From assembly GCA_907163375.1 (NCBI GenBank), contig CAJQUW010012712.1, forward strand, positions 1 to 64,000: DNA of 64,000 bases, in the 5' to 3' direction. Source of the stretch: Prostheceraeus crozeri. Lineage: Eukaryota > Platyhelminthes > Polycladida > Euryleptidae. A model generated the notes under the pieces. The model ran no database searches and had not been told where the DNA came from. It saw nothing but the letters and a program-made list of their open reading frames with translations. Of this stretch, positions 1 through 8,439 are shown piece after piece; the first letter of the stretch is position 1; each line of letters begins with the position of its first letter. A program made the translations under genes and the position numbers.

Positions 1-13
1 GTTACTAACCAAT

Positions 14-44
14 CGGAGCGAAGCTCCTCGAGGCTTTAGCCGAT
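14..44 (+). repeat. 30-nt-type double-hairpin element, copy 1 (31 nt)
   Basis: Two adjacent small hairpins: stem GGAGC / loop GAA / stem GCTCC, then GGCT / TT / AGCC, bracketed by ATCG...CGAT. The structure is the same as the copies at 2042-2071 and 7033-7062, with one extra base between the hairpins. Confidence 0.7.
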
Positions 45-85
45 CGTAAATATTTTTTCCCAAAAGTCAAATTTAATCCTAAAAA

Positions 86-646
86 ATGCCTATAATTTAT
101 AAACACAATCTTAAACATTTTGCATCAAATAATAAAATTGCTCATGAACCATCTCAGAAACCTGTGTACCATTATGATAGTGTAGAAACTGTCGGAACAC
201 AAAAGTTCCTAGGCACCGCAGGTGCCGTCCAAAAAGAAGGGGCTGGCATCTTTTCTGGTATTGGAAGTATCGTTAACTTAATTAAAAATAATAAAGATTT
301 GATTACATCTGCTGCAAAAGGAGCAGCTGCTATAGGTAGTACAGCTAGTGCAATATCAAATGCTGTTAAATCACAAAACGAATTAAAACAACTAGAAGCT
401 ATTCGTAAACTCAAGAATGATTCCGAAGAACTAAAAAATTTAAAAAAACTTTCAGAGGAAACAAAAAACAAAATTGCTAACATAGCTGTTGGGGAAACCT
501 TGAGGAGCGGAGCTCCGTCTAATAGTAAACATAATGAAAATAAAAATAATGAAAAAACAATTGAAGAAATAAGAGGAAATGTCGTGAGTAGCAACCTTCG
601 GTTTAACCAGCAAAGCTGTAGCGGAGCTGGTCTAGCAAAATTCTAA
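86..646 (+). CDS. Small virion-type protein with Ala/Gly-rich segment and coiled coil
   Basis: A 186-residue ORF starting at ATG 86, 69 bases before the capsid gene. An N-terminal polar stretch is followed by a small-residue-rich helix (about residues 70-92, with AAKGAAAIGSTASAISNAV) and a Lys/Glu-rich coiled coil to about residue 130. The shape resembles the second small protein at 2284-2754, and small hydrophobic minor-capsid or membrane-active proteins are usual next to Polinton capsid genes. That role is inferred from position and composition. Two palindromes lie inside the ORF: GGAGC-GGA-GCTCC at 504-516 and AACC-TTC-GGTT at 593-603, both near the poorly structured C-terminus. Confidence 0.5.
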   Translation: MPIIYKHNLKHFASNNKIAHEPSQKPVYHYDSVETVGTQKFLGTAGAVQKEGAGIFSGIGSIVNLIKNNKDLITSAAKGAAAIGSTASAISNAVKSQNELKQLEAIRKLKNDSEELKNLKKLSEETKNKIANIAVGETLRSGAPSNSKHNENKNNEKTIEEIRGNVVSSNLRFNQQSCSGAGLAKF

Positions 647-714
647 AATTATATTTTAGTAAAATTTTTTTCTATCTGTGAGAAAAACAAAAAGTCAAAT
701 TATTTTTTATAAAA

Positions 715-2049
715 ATGTCTTCGCTTATCGAAAATAAATTTAGATTAGACGATCCTCCGTTCGTCAGTTATAATCAAAAAAAGAATGACTATATAAGAAT
801 TGCTATGAATCCCGGATCTTCCAGTAGAGTAAATACTGGAGGAGATTTAATTTTTGAAGTTGATAATCAGCAGAGCTATTTATATTTACCTGATTCATTT
901 TTACACTGTGAATATTCTTTATATAGTGATGCTAATTTTACAACACCATTACCAGATACCGATAATATTACACTAGAGAATAATTTTTTCCCAAGTTTAT
1001 TTACACAAATGCGTTTAGATGTTGCAACTCAAAATATAGAAACAATAAGTGATTCTCCAGGTGTAATTGATACAATGCTTAGATTTGTAACAATTGGTGA
1101 AAATAATAAAAAGCATGAAATCGAAGGTTGGTTTCATGATACTAATGATGGTATAATTGTTGATGATTTAACTCACGCTGGAACAGATGCCGCAGGAATT
1201 GCGAAAGATGTAGAAAATATTGCAAAACATTTAAATAAAACAAATAATTATGCATATAAAGAAAGACGTGAATTTAACAAGAAAAGTAAACAGACAGTAA
1301 ATTGGTCATTGTCTCCATTATTCGGATATTTAGATTATGATAAAATATCATATCAATTAAAATTTAAATTAATAATTCATCGTACAGCAAATAATGAATT
1401 AATCTTTTTTGGTAAAACTGGAAAAAAAGGCATATTTAAAAATTGATAGACTTGAATGGTGGATGAAGCATATTACTCCTAGTTTAGAGATTGAAACAGC
1501 TATTGCAAAAAGATTAAATACTAACAAACCAATTCCAGTAAATTTTCTAAAGCGTACTGCTAGTTCAGTAACTTTTTCCGAACAAAGATTTAACTGGCAT
1601 TTTACTAGAACTGCGAATACCCCAAGATATTTATTACTAACATTTCAAAGAAATAATTCTCCAAGTTTTGATAAGAACAATAATATTTTTCATATTAATA
1701 CAATTCGAAGTTTACAAGTTTCATTAAATCAAACTCGATATCCAATTGATCTATTAAGATTCGATGATACCAATAATCAATTTATGGAAGGATATGATTC
1801 TTATAGAAATCTTTGTATAGAATTTGGAGTTGAACCACAATTAACTCCTGGAGATTGGAGACATTTATATCCAATTTTCTAATTCGATTTAAGTGCACAA
1901 TCTGAAGATATTATTAAAAATGGTTGTGATGTAACGATTAATATTGAAAAGAAAGATTCCACAACTTCATTGATGGCTTATGGTTTATTGCTAGAAGATG
2001 CAAAATATTCTATTGAAATTCTTAATGGAAAGATGGTTAGGATCGGCTA
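715..2049 (+). pseudogene. Major capsid protein (double jelly-roll type) of element A, broken
   Basis: The reading begins at ATG 715. Early on it has the pattern typical of Polinton/adintovirus hexon-like capsids: a beta-rich N-terminus, FFPSLFTQMRLDV in the position where the copy in element C has LFSDVYLILND, then EIEGWFHDTNDG matching VSGWYDD of element C. Later segments (WHFTRTANTPRYLLLTFQ, RYPIDLLRF) also look like jelly-roll capsid strands. It is a different capsid lineage from the one at 62166-63380, since only scattered motifs agree. The gene is broken, with about two breaks, and should be read as a fossil. Neighbouring small proteins support a virion block. Confidence 0.7.
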
Positions 2050-2071
2050 AAGCCAGAGGAGCTTCGCTCCG
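2042..2071 (-). repeat. 30-nt double-hairpin element, copy 2 (inverted)
   Basis: This 30-mer is the exact reverse complement of the copy at 7033-7062, 5 kb away. It lies just past the capsid gene and contains GGCT-AA-AGCC followed by GGAGC-TTC-GCTCC. Confidence 0.8.
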
Positions 2072-2283
2072 ATAGGTTAAAGCCCAAGACTTAGTCGATT
2101 AATTAATTTTTTTCATAACAAGAATAGATTAAAATTTTTGTTAACTTAAAAATTCTTAACTTAAAAATTTTTTCATAACTAGAATAGATTTAAATTTTTG
2201 ATAACTTAAAATTTTTTTATTAAAAATGTCGCAAGCGAAAAGTAATATTAATAATAAAACTGTTGAATTAAAATTACGTAATA

Positions 2284-2754
2284 TTGTTGACAAAAATACC
2301 CCTAAAACTATTACTATTAATAAAAAAAAAGTATTACATAAGTAAACCAATGATAGAGAATATTCAATTACAAGAAGAAAAGAATGGCGGTATTCTCCCA
2401 TTAATTCCACTAATAATAGAAGGCATAGCTGCAGCAGGAAGTGTTGCAGGTGGGACAGCTGGTATTGTCCAAGCAGTAAATAAAAATAAATCAGAGAAGG
2501 CAGCATTAGAAGAACAAAAACGTCATAACAGAGAGTTAGAGAAAGTTGCTAGGGGTGAAGGGACATCGGAGATGTCTTCCAGGGCTTCGCCCGAAGGAAA
2601 AGGAGTAGTAGATAATTTTATTAGTAAATTAAAATTAGTTGATGAAGGAAAACGAGTTCTTAAAAATATTCTCCACAATGTTGATGATTTAATTGAAATT
2701 AAAGAAACTAAAGATGATTCTGGAATATATCTAAGTCCTAGTATGATAAGGTAA
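2284..2754 (+). CDS. Small protein with Gly/Ala-rich hydrophobic segment (virion membrane-active type)
   Basis: The first ATG in this frame is at 2350 (MIENIQ); the open frame begins at 2284. After it comes GGILPLIPLIIEGIAAAGSV followed by a Gly/Ala-rich stretch and a Lys/Glu/Arg coiled coil. A GGxLPLL-type hydrophobic helix followed by basic residues is a common form of small Polinton/adintovirus virion proteins resembling adenovirus pX and pVI. No enzyme motif is present. It sits between the capsid gene and the PLA2-integrase ORF. The reading looks broken about once. Two palindromes in tandem, GACATC-GGA-GATGTC (2562-2576) and GGGC-TTC-GCCC (2582-2592), lie inside the frame. Confidence 0.5.
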   Translation: MLTKIPLKLLLLIKKKYYISKPMIENIQLQEEKNGGILPLIPLIIEGIAAAGSVAGGTAGIVQAVNKNKSEKAALEEQKRHNRELEKVARGEGTSEMSSRASPEGKGVVDNFISKLKLVDEGKRVLKNILHNVDDLIEIKETKDDSGIYLSPSMIR

Positions 2755-2806
2755 TAACCTCAGAACCTTTGCTCCATAAGGTAAAACATTTATTTTATCT
2801 TTTAAA

Positions 2807-4183
2807 ATGAATTCCACAAATTCAGAAAATTTAATTAAATTAAAAATTGCTAATTTAGATTTATTAAATTATCTATTAAACAAAAATAAAAACTCAAACT
2901 GTCAGCATATTGGAGGTGACAAGAACAAAGTTCCACACCACTTCGGTGGTGATATACAAAAAACATTAGAAAACTTTCCTGGATTTATTTGGAGTAAATA
3001 TTCGAAAGAAAAACATCTTCCTGGTCATTCATATACCGGTCCAGGAACTCGATTAGATATAAGACTAGATGAGAATAATAATCCGAAACCAGGTGAAGAA
3101 CCGATAAATAGAGTAGATGCCGCAGCTTACAGGCATGATTTAGCTTATCGAAATCATGATCTAAGTTCTCGACATGCAGCTGATAAGAAGATGATTCAAG
3201 AATTAGATAGTATTCAGAATCCTACATTTAGAGAAAAAATTGAAAGAATGTTTGTTAAGAAAGCTTTACAAGCTAAAATATTATTCGGCCAGGGTTTAAA
3301 TGAAACGACAGCAAAGCTGTCTGAGAGCAACGCTCGAACTAATAACTCTGAGAGCAACGCTCGAACTAATAACTCTGAGAGCAACGCTCGAACCTACGCG
3401 TCTGAAATTCATAAAGAATACAGAAGACCTAAATATTTATTGAAAGTAAAAGTATTTAATAAAGATGATATTTGGAGTGCTGATCTTATTCATATGCCGA
3501 ATGAAAGGGACTACAAATACGCATTGACCGTTATAGATTTATATACACGATACGCTTGGGTAAAACCTTTAAAAAATAAAAGTGGTCTATCAGTTAAATA
3601 TGCGTTTGAAGAAATCTTTAAAGAAAGTAATAGAAAGCCAAAAAACTTGTTTGTTGATAAAGGATCGGAATTTTATAACAGAAACGTTCAGCCACTATTT
3701 GAAATTGTTTATTCAACTGAAAACGCTGGGAAGGCCGTAGTGATAGAAAGATTTAATCGGACGTTAAAAAATAAATTATTCAAGAAATTTACTGAGCAAA
3801 GAAATCAGAAATGGTTGAAGATATTACCAGGAATTGTAGAGCAGTACAATAATAAAGTTCATTCAGGTATTGAAGAAACCCCAAAGAATGCTTCTGACGA
3901 CCCTGATTTGATACGAAAGAAAATATTCGAGAATAATTATTCGAATGAGAGTAATCCGAATTTGCAGAAACTTAAGCCGAAATTTAAAATTGGAGATAGA
4001 GTTAGAATATTTAAATATAAGAACAAATTTGAAAAAGGCTTTGTTGGCTATTGGACTAAAGAAATATTTGAAGTTTGCAAAATAAATCAAAGGTATCCGA
4101 TTACTTATGAAATTAAAGATTTAGATAATGAGGATATCAGAGGCCGTTTTTATCAAAATGAATTACAGAAAACAGAGCTTTAA
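2807..4183 (+). CDS. Parvovirus-like phospholipase A2 joined to Polinton-type integrase
   Basis: A 458-residue ORF from ATG 2807. Residues about 55-165 form a PLA2 domain of the parvovirus VP1-unique type: calcium loop YTGPGT (76-81) and catalytic helix AAAYRHDLAY (105-114). A low-complexity linker with SESNARTNN repeated about three times leads to a retroviral-type integrase: SADLIHM near 225 (first Asp), LFVDKGSEF near 283 (second Asp), VIERFNRTLKNKL near 314 (Glu). A C-terminal chromo/SH3-like tail follows (KPKFKIGDRVRIFKYKNKFEKG onward). Both activities are known in adintoviruses (PLA2 for membrane escape, integrase for insertion). One reading frame holding both is unusual and could be a real fusion or two proteins separated by processing. 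The ORF looks whole. Confidence 0.8.
   Translation: MNSTNSENLIKLKIANLDLLNYLLNKNKNSNCQHIGGDKNKVPHHFGGDIQKTLENFPGFIWSKYSKEKHLPGHSYTGPGTRLDIRLDENNNPKPGEEPINRVDAAAYRHDLAYRNHDLSSRHAADKKMIQELDSIQNPTFREKIERMFVKKALQAKILFGQGLNETTAKLSESNARTNNSESNARTNNSESNARTYASEIHKEYRRPKYLLKVKVFNKDDIWSADLIHMPNERDYKYALTVIDLYTRYAWVKPLKNKSGLSVKYAFEEIFKESNRKPKNLFVDKGSEFYNRNVQPLFEIVYSTENAGKAVVIERFNRTLKNKLFKKFTEQRNQKWLKILPGIVEQYNNKVHSGIEETPKNASDDPDLIRKKIFENNYSNESNPNLQKLKPKFKIGDRVRIFKYKNKFEKGFVGYWTKEIFEVCKINQRYPITYEIKDLDNEDIRGRFYQNELQKTEL
3321..3400 (+). repeat. In-frame 27-bp tandem repeat in PLA2-integrase linker
   Basis: About three copies of a 27-bp unit encoding SESNARTNN. Each copy contains the palindrome GAGC-AAC-GCTC. 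It is preceded at 3307-3321 by GACAGC-AAA-GCTGTC. A unit length divisible by three keeps the frame open. Confidence 0.85.
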
Positions 4184-4217
4184 CCTTTAGGTGGCGCTTT
4201 AGCTAGCTTCGCTTGAG

Positions 4218-4709
4218 TTATAGATTGTTTAACTCTAACATAATATCTAGAAATGGTACTCCTTTTTGTAATTTGTACAAAACGTATAAACATAATTGAC
4301 CGCAATATGTAGTTCCTGGTGTTTGAATTTGAAACGTATTGTATGTTCCCGTTCCAAGTAATTCTTTTACTTCATTTATAGGGGGCAAACCGTATGAATC
4401 GAACCAATAGTTCTCAGCCTCCGGGCGATCAAAATAATAATTATCTCCGTTTTTACTAAAGATACCTGCTGACCAATGTACGCCGTTTTGGTCTGAAGTG
4501 TGAAGATTCGTTATGAAATTTACAGTTATTGATGGAACTTTATTCCGGGAACTGAAGGTTCCTGTTGGCCTATTTTTTAGGAATTGTAATTCATCCCTCA
4601 TCAATATGTGAAAATTCTTTATTCCTAATCGATTAGCAATCTTATTTAAATCGAAATTCGTTGTTGTCTGTGTTCCATATAATTTCAAAAACTCATTTAT
4701 GTTGCTCAT
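4218..4709 (-). CDS. Adenain-like cysteine protease (Polinton PRO), copy 1
   Basis: A 163-residue protein starting at ATG 4709, convergent with the integrase ORF. It shows the adenovirus protease/ULP-type triad: His in GVHWSAGIF (about residue 78), Asp in YWFDSYGLPP (about 104), Gln-Cys region GTTYCGQLCLYVLYKL (about 133-148). In Polintons and adintoviruses this protease matures capsid proteins. The length is normal for the compact Polinton form. It is nearly identical to the copy at 7771-8268, which shows a recent local duplication of the integrase-protease end. It looks whole. Confidence 0.85.
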   Translation of the reverse strand: MSNINEFLKLYGTQTTTNFDLNKIANRLGIKNFHILMRDELQFLKNRPTGTFSSRNKVPSITVNFITNLHTSDQNGVHWSAGIFSKNGDNYYFDRPEAENYWFDSYGLPPINEVKELLGTGTYNTFQIQTPGTTYCGQLCLYVLYKLQKGVPFLDIMLELNNL

Positions 4710-4737
4710 TTTATAATAAAAAAATTTCTTAAGGGAC

Positions 4738-4920
4738 CCCTAGAAGTCAGAGGGGGGGTATTGATTTAAAACTATTCTCTAATGATGTCTTTCCTTACTA
4801 CTTAGTCAGAAGGGGGTATTGATTTAAAACATTTTTATAAATGATGACTTTCCTTACTACTTGGGGGGGGGGTATTGATTTAAAACTGGTCTCTCATGAT
4901 GTCTTTCTTTACTACTTATT
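4738..4920 (+). repeat. Three degenerate copies of a ~58-bp unit
   Basis: Each unit reads G-run, GTATTGATTTAAAAC, a short variable part, then ATGATGTCTTTCCTTACTACTT. A related start (GGGACCCCTAGAAGT) also follows the second protease copy at 8290-8330, so this is probably element A terminal or subterminal DNA. Confidence 0.75.
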
Positions 4921-5013
4921 CGATTTTGAAATTATTTAATTTAATCTAAATTTAAACGGTACATTGTTGCATTGTGTTAGTGTTTAACTACATAGAGTTG
5001 GTGTTTCGCTCAT

Positions 5014-5160
5014 CTTTTAACAATAGTAATTCATTACTCATCAATATGTGAAAATTCTTTACTCCCAATTGCTTAGCAATCTCATTTAAATCGAAATTTA
5101 ATGTGGTTTTGTTTGCTGTATATTTTTAGAATGTCTCTAATGTTTCTCATTTTTATAAAA
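5014..5160 (-). pseudogene. Protease N-terminal scrap, third copy
   Basis: About 147 bases match the 5' part of the two protease genes (around 4588-4720 and 8150-8275), with clearly more divergence. It is a decayed remnant of the same Polinton gene, in the same orientation, showing at least three rounds of this segment in the window. Confidence 0.7.
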
Positions 5161-5268
5161 GATACAATGTTTCTATTATATTCCCGTAAATGAGAAATTA
5201 AAAACAACACATGGATATTTCAATATGTATATTTACAAAAATGCAACCACACAAGTCTACAAATATTG

Positions 5269-5706
5269 ATGTCCACACCGTGGACAAGGAATTTTCGTTC
5301 TCCAGTAAAAGAAAATAAAATCAGCTACTACTATTCAACTTCCTTAAAACAATCGGTTATTAACTATAATATTACAAATTGCATTAACAAAATGTCCACA
5401 CCGTGGACAAGGAATTTTTGTTCTCCAGTAAAAGAAAATAAAATCAGCTACTACTATTCAACTTCCTTAAAACAATCGGTTATTAACTATAATATTACAA
5501 ATTGCATTAACAAAATGTCCACACCGTGGACAAGGAATTTTCGTTCTCCAGTAAAAGAAAATAAAATCAGCTACTACTATTCAACTTCCTTAAAACAATC
5601 GGTTATTAACTATAATATTACAAATTGCATTAACAAAATGTCCACACCGTGGACAAGGAATTTTCGTTCTCCAGTAAAATAAAATAAAATCAGCTACTAC
5701 TACTTT
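5269..5706 (+). repeat. 123-bp tandem repeat, about 3.6 copies
   Basis: Units begin at 5269, 5392, 5515 and 5638, exactly 123 bases apart and almost identical. Each starts with ATGTCCACACCGTGGACAAG, which holds the near-palindrome TGTCCAC-ACC-GTGGACA. Because 123 is a multiple of three, one frame stays open across the array; this frame has no recognised homology and is probably incidental. The last unit is partial. Confidence 0.9.
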
Positions 5707-5715
5707 TAAGTTCTT

Positions 5716-6390
5716 TTAAGCTTCTTTCCAAAAGCTTTCATATTTCCGAAGACAATCTTCTAACAATGATAAATTCGATTTCAAAAAACGTAAGGGTACA
5801 TTTAGTCTACAAATCTTTGGAAAAATAGATGCCATCTTACCTAATTTAATTGCAAATGCAATTTCAGTCCTTGAATAAGAAATGTTATTAGTTTGCAATA
5901 AATGTTGAAAGTATGCCTTATCCTTTTCACACAGTTCCAGTAAATAATTCGCGTGTTTTCCCAGGTAGATTTTCATCATTATGTTAATAACGTTATTTTT
6001 CTTCTCCATCACATAAAGAGTATTTAAATTTGCAATGGCTTCAGCAGTATCTCCTGAAGGCTCAACAAAGTCTTCTAAGGAATCCACAAATTCATATCGG
6101 GTAGATAAAGACGTCGATAATTGATGATGAAGGTCGTCAATCTTTCCGTCCCTTTCTCTTTCTTTCTTTTCTTTCACGAGTAAGCGTTTTGCTTTTCTTC
6201 TCCGTTTTCTTTCCTTATCAAAAAATGTAGGGTCAAAAATAATCGGAAATTTCTCCATTTGTTCAATGATGAAAGTGTTATATTCTTCCTTCTTATCATT
6301 GGAAATATATCGTTTTGAAATTTCTGTAAATAACTCCGGAAACGTAGCAATAATGTTTGACTGCTCTTCGATAACTTCTTGTGTTGACAT
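5716..6390 (-). CDS. Unrecognised 224-residue protein
   Basis: The start is ATG 6390 (MSTQEVIEEQ). The N-terminal half is acidic, with a very basic patch around residues 58-85 (DKERKRRRKAKRLLVKEKKE), which could be a nuclear localisation or DNA-binding segment. The C-terminal half is a compact helical block with YLGKHANYLLELCEKDKAYF and ending FLKSNLSLLEDCLRKYESFW. I do not recognise the family. It is not an integrase, polymerase or capsid protein. It lies between the two integrase-protease segments and could be an accessory gene of element A or of another element. The frame is open with no sign of decay. Confidence 0.45.
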   Translation of the reverse strand: MSTQEVIEEQSNIIATFPELFTEISKRYISNDKKEEYNTFIIEQMEKFPIIFDPTFFDKERKRRRKAKRLLVKEKKERERDGKIDDLHHQLSTSLSTRYEFVDSLEDFVEPSGDTAEAIANLNTLYVMEKKNNVINIMMKIYLGKHANYLLELCEKDKAYFQHLLQTNNISYSRTEIAFAIKLGKMASIFPKICRLNVPLRFLKSNLSLLEDCLRKYESFWKEA

Positions 6391-6821
6391 GACTGATCAC
6401 AGCGCAGCACACGATACAATGACAGACGAGAGAGATAAATGAAAACAGTACAGCTGGCAGATATCTTAACGTCATACGGGTGTGCTGACGCACTAACAAG
6501 AATTTAAAACAACTCGCCTAACGTACAATTAAAATGTCATTGTTTCACAGAGTAGTAGCAGCTGTTTGTTCTTTCATACATTGTTTCCTTTCAAATGTTT
6601 GAGTTGGAGGACACAGCTCCTTACACTGAAATGCATTTTATTCTTAAATGCGGGAAGCAGATGTTCTCTACAATTGAGTGTTTATCTGAGTGCAAATTGT
6701 AAGAACGCCGGGAGCGGTCATGATTTGAGCAAGAAAATGATCATAATCACAAATTTGAGATTCTTAACTTTTATGATTTTCGGTGTCCTGGAACGGTCAT
6801 GATTTTGGCGGGGGTGAAAAT

Positions 6822-6851
6822 CGAACCGAAGGTTCTAGGGCTTCGCCCGAT
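6822..6851 (+). repeat. 30-nt double-hairpin element, copy 3
   Basis: Stem GAACC / GAA / GGTTC, then GGGC / TTC / GCCC, starting CG and ending CGAT. It is identical to the copy at 6937-6966. The paralogous repeat at 8607/8608 lacks it. Confidence 0.85.
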
Positions 6852-6936
6852 TGTAATTCTCAAATTTTGAGATTCTTAACTTTTATGATTTTTTCGGTGT
6901 CCTGGAACGGTCATGATTTTGGGGGCGGGTGAAAAT

Positions 6937-6966
6937 CGAACCGAAGGTTCTAGGGCTTCGCCCGAT
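6937..6966 (+). repeat. 30-nt double-hairpin element, copy 4
   Basis: The same sequence as copy 3, inside GTGAAAAT...TGTAATTC. The paralogous segment reads GTAAAAATTGTAATTC at about 8600-8615, so the 30 bases are cleanly absent there. Confidence 0.9.
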
Positions 6967-7032
6967 TGTAATTCTCAAATTTTGAGATTTTGAAAAATTT
7001 GAAAAATTGGGTATTTTTAAAAACGCCCAAAT

Positions 7033-7062
7033 CGGAGCGAAGCTCCTCTGGCTTTAGCCGAT
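7033..7062 (+). repeat. 30-nt double-hairpin element, copy 5
   Basis: GGAGC / GAA / GCTCC then GGC / TTTA / GCC, starting CG and ending CGAT. The flanks are CCCAAAT and TTATGAATTT. The paralogue at about 8668-8680 reads CCCAAATTTATGAA without the 30 bases. It aligns without gaps, base for base, to copies 3 and 4. Confidence 0.9.
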
Positions 7063-7399
7063 TTATGAATTTAGGTCTTCATAACCTGAAAAAGGGTTCA
7101 AATTCATGAATTTATGTCGTTTTTAAAAATACCATCTTTTGAAAAAATGGTACTTTTTGAATGGACTAAATTCATGAGTTTAGGTCTTAAAAACCTGAAA
7201 AAAGGGTCTAAATTCATGAATTTATGTCGTTTTTAAAGATACTATTTTTTTGAATTTTAGGTGTCCTGGAACGGTCTAAATTCATGTATTTAGGTCTTAA
7301 AAACCTGAAAAAGGGTCTAAATTCATGAATTTATGTCGTTTTTAAAGATACTATTTTTTTGAATTTTATGGTGTCCTGGAACGGTCTTTTATCCATTAC

Positions 7400-7719
7400 T
7401 GGTATTGAAGAAACTCCAAAGAATGCTTCTGACGACCCTGATTTGATAAGAAAAAAAAATATTCGAGAATAGTTATTCAAATGAGAGTAATCCGAATTTG
7501 CAGAAACCTAAGCCGAAATTTAAAATTGGAGATAGAGTTAGAATATTTAAATATAAGAATAAATTTGAAAAAGGCTTCGTTGGCTATTGGACAAAAGAAA
7601 TATTTGAAGTTTGTAAACTAAACCAAACTTATCCGATTACTTACGAAATCAAAGATTTAGATGACGAAAATATCAGAGGCGGATTTTATCAAAATGAATT
7701 ACAACGAACTGATTTTTAA
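7400..7719 (+). pseudogene. Integrase C-terminal fragment, second copy
   Basis: Matches the tail of the integrase ORF at 3860-4183 (EIFEVCKLNQTYPITYEI and flanks). Only the end of the gene is present, so this is a partial copy of the Polinton integrase, placed before a second protease as in element A. Confidence 0.85.
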
Positions 7720-7770
7720 TTATCCTTATCATTATTATTGGAACTAACGTTTTTCGGGAATTAAATTCCC

Positions 7771-8268
7771 TTATTCAATTCTCTTATTCAATTCTAACAT
7801 AATATCTAGAAATGGTACTCCTTCCTGTAATTTAAATAAAACATAAAGACATAATTGACCGCAATAAGTAGTTCCTGGTTTTTGAATTTGAAATGTATTA
7901 TAAATTCCATTGCCAAGTAATTTTTTGAATTCGTTTGTAGGTGGAAGTCCATAAGAGTCGAACCAATAGTTCTCAGCCTCCGGGCGGTCGAAATAGTAAT
8001 TATCTCGATTTTTATTAAAGATACCTGCAGACCAATGTATTCCTCTTTGGTCTGACGTATGAAGATTTGTTATGAAATTTATAGTTATTGATGGAACTTT
8101 GTTCCGGGAACTGAAGGTTCCTGTTGGCTTATTTTTTAGGAATTGTGATTCGTCTCTCATCAGAACATGAAAATTCTTTATTCCCAATTGATTTGCGATT
8201 TTCTTTAAATCGAAATTCGTTGTTGTTTGTGTTCCATATAATTTCAAAAACTCATTTATGTTGCTCAT
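7771..8268 (-). CDS. Adenain-like cysteine protease, copy 2
   Basis: 165 residues from ATG 8268, very similar to copy 1 along its whole length. Triad positions are GIHWSAGIF, YWFDSYGLPP and TTYCGQLCLYVLFKL. The differences are mostly conservative, suggesting both copies were functional for a time or are recent. It is convergent with the integrase fragment, as in element A. It looks whole, but the element around it is only a fragment. Confidence 0.85.
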   Translation of the reverse strand: MSNINEFLKLYGTQTTTNFDLKKIANQLGIKNFHVLMRDESQFLKNKPTGTFSSRNKVPSITINFITNLHTSDQRGIHWSAGIFNKNRDNYYFDRPEAENYWFDSYGLPPTNEFKKLLGNGIYNTFQIQKPGTTYCGQLCLYVLFKLQEGVPFLDIMLELNKRIE

Positions 8269-8439
8269 TTTATAATAAAAAATTTCTTAAGGGACCCCTA
8301 GAAGTCAGAAGGGACCCCTAGAAGTTAGAAGGGAGGGGGTAGTAGAACTACGTTCAGATGTTATTGAAGGATATATTCTTGCGGTTTCTTCCACTTTTAA
8401 AGAAATATTATTAGACACATGATATATTTTAAAAACCTG

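Larger units (their letters stand above)
1..4740 (+). mobile_element. Polinton/adintovirus-like element A (left end outside window)
   Basis: The order is small virion-type protein, major capsid-like gene, second small hydrophobic protein, PLA2-integrase ORF on the plus strand, then an adenain-like protease on the minus strand. This gene set (double jelly-roll capsid, retroviral-type integrase, adenovirus-type protease) defines the Polinton/Maverick and adintovirus lineage. No DNA polymerase B is present in the visible part; it may lie to the left. The DNA is strongly AT-rich but carries GC-rich hairpins. The capsid region is broken in about two places, while the integrase and protease ORFs look whole. 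No terminal inverted repeat was identified for this copy. Confidence 0.75.
6640..7390 (+). repeat. Dispersed AT-rich repeat block with GTGTCCTGGAACGGTC motif
   Basis: The 16-mer GTGTCCTGGAACGGTC occurs at 6783, 6897, 7261 and 7371, followed by variants of TCATGATTTTGGG or TAAATTCATG. Between them are repeated TTCATGAATTTATGTCGTTTTTAAA units. The whole block is partly duplicated at 8440-8885. No coding content is seen. Confidence 0.85.

Noticed and set aside
5266-5682. 138-residue frame over the 123-bp array as a gene
   Set aside because: No non-repeat sequence, no promoter, and the frame is explained by a unit length divisible by three.
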